From NCBI GenBank assembly GCA_903939355.1, contig CAJAHC010000232.1:1-6154 (forward strand): a stretch of DNA of 6,154 nt. The letters run 5' to 3'. Both the position numbers and the translations under genes were made by a program. Position 1 is the first letter of the stretch; every line of letters begins with the position of its first letter. This document shows, one piece after another, positions 5,686 through 6,154 of this stretch. The notes under the pieces are model-generated. The model made no database searches, had not been told where the DNA came from, and saw nothing but the letters and a program-made list of their open reading frames with translations. The DNA comes from an uncultured Methylococcaceae bacterium (GTDB lineage Bacteria > Pseudomonadota > Gammaproteobacteria > Methylococcales > Methylomonadaceae).

Positions 5686-6154
5686 TTATCCAGTATTGCC
5701 AAGGTCGGAGCCGCTTGGTTCATGGTATAGAAATGAAGACCCGGAGCCCCATTATCCAGTAAACGCTGGCAAAGATTAGTTACGAGCTCCAACCCGAAGG
5801 CTCTTACCGCCTCTCTATCGTCGCCAAAACTTTCCAATCGCTTTTTCATCCAACGAGGTATGTCGGCGCCGCACATCTCCGAAAATCGGAATAATTGTGC
5901 ATATTGTGTAATAGGCATAATACCGGGCAGGATGGGAATGGTTATACCATTTTTTTCACATCTATCCATGAAATAAAAATAAGCGTCGGCATTATAAAAA
6001 TACTGGGTAATTGCCGCATTTGCACCGGCATCAACTTTGCGCTTAAAGTTTTTAAAATCCTCCTCAGCATTAACTGATTGTGGATGAACTTCTGGATAGG
6101 CGGCAACATGAATTTGAAAATAATCATCCGTTTCTTGACGAATAAACTCTACAA
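5658..6154 (-). CDS. metF: 5,10-methylenetetrahydrofolate reductase, C-terminal part (5' end off-window)
   Basis: FAD-dependent TIM-barrel enzyme that reduces 5,10-methylene-THF to 5-methyl-THF, the methyl donor for methionine synthesis. The open frame runs to the right edge with no start codon needed there: reading from 6152 it gives VEFIRQETDDYFQIHVAAYPEVHPQ and so on. The visible 164 residues are roughly the last 60% of the family's 275-300. Signatures are AAYPEVHP, DFKNFKRKVDAGANAAITQYFYNADAY, LPGIMPIT, RIPxWM-like DIPRWMKKRLESFGDD, and GLHFYTMNQA near the end. The Gln of TQYFYN corresponds to E. coli Gln183. In GLHFYTMNQ the E. coli TLNR arginine appears as Gln. A shorter start at the internal Met (5967-5969) is excluded because strong family sequence continues upstream. 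bioA follows 85 bases downstream on the same strand, with no terminator visible between them. Confidence 0.96.
   Translation of the reverse strand, partial: VEFIRQETDDYFQIHVAAYPEVHPQSVNAEEDFKNFKRKVDAGANAAITQYFYNADAYFYFMDRCEKNGITIPILPGIMPITQYAQLFRFSEMCGADIPRWMKKRLESFGDDREAVRAFGLELVTNLCQRLLDNGAPGLHFYTMNQAAPTLAILDKLQINSQCK

Noticed and set aside
5895..6127. Short frames on either strand at the right edge, including one overlapping metF out of frame
   Set aside because: The metF frame continues unbroken through this region to the window end with clear family sequence.
1..6154. Mobile elements, CRISPR arrays, RNA genes, riboswitches or a novel defence system
   Set aside because: I saw no terminal inverted repeats, transposase or integrase motifs, regularly spaced repeats, tRNA cloverleaf or conserved riboswitch core. 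Coding sequence accounts for almost all of the window.

Overview
The window is an AT-rich stretch of a bacterial chromosome that looks gammaproteobacterial. The CCA-adding enzyme is the long, HD-domain, E. coli-like type, YajQ closely resembles the enteric protein, and bioA is followed directly by rsmE. From memory, bioA-rsmE is a known gammaproteobacterial neighbourhood with metF not far away, as in Pseudomonas. A periplasmic sulfite dehydrogenase pair suggests an organism that oxidises or detoxifies sulfite. The genus cannot be decided from this sequence; methanotroph or sulfur-oxidiser lineages are guesses. No mobile element, CRISPR array, tRNA or rRNA is visible.

Left part, + strand (1-1471): a SorA-type molybdenum sulfite dehydrogenase gene, entering from the left edge with a Tat-like signal peptide, is followed after 10 bases by a small c-type cytochrome gene (SorB-like). 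The sorA reading frame is broken once, at a G run near 417-419. One missing G restores a normal family sequence across the break, so this is either a recent mutation or a sequencing/assembly error.

Middle part, + strand (1472-3483): a 258-base spacer holds a possible promoter, a small inverted repeat and an 8-codon mini-ORF that overlaps the next start codon. It is followed by cca (tRNA CCA-adding enzyme, full length) and yajQ (nucleotide-binding protein), 38 bases apart and probably co-transcribed.

Right part, - strand (3484-6154): metF (3' portion only, running off the right edge), then bioA, then rsmE. The bioA stop and rsmE start are one base apart, so these two are very probably translationally coupled. 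metF feeds methionine and SAM synthesis, BioA of the classical type uses SAM as amino donor, and RsmE uses SAM as methyl donor, so the group has a loose SAM theme. The yajQ and rsmE stop codons abut with no base between them, so the two convergent transcripts must overlap or end inside each other's genes.

All genes belong to known families and I see no convincing undescribed system. The points most worth checking are the sorA frameshift, the three TTGCAA sites around the bioA upstream region, the mini-ORF abutting cca, and the zero-gap convergent junction.
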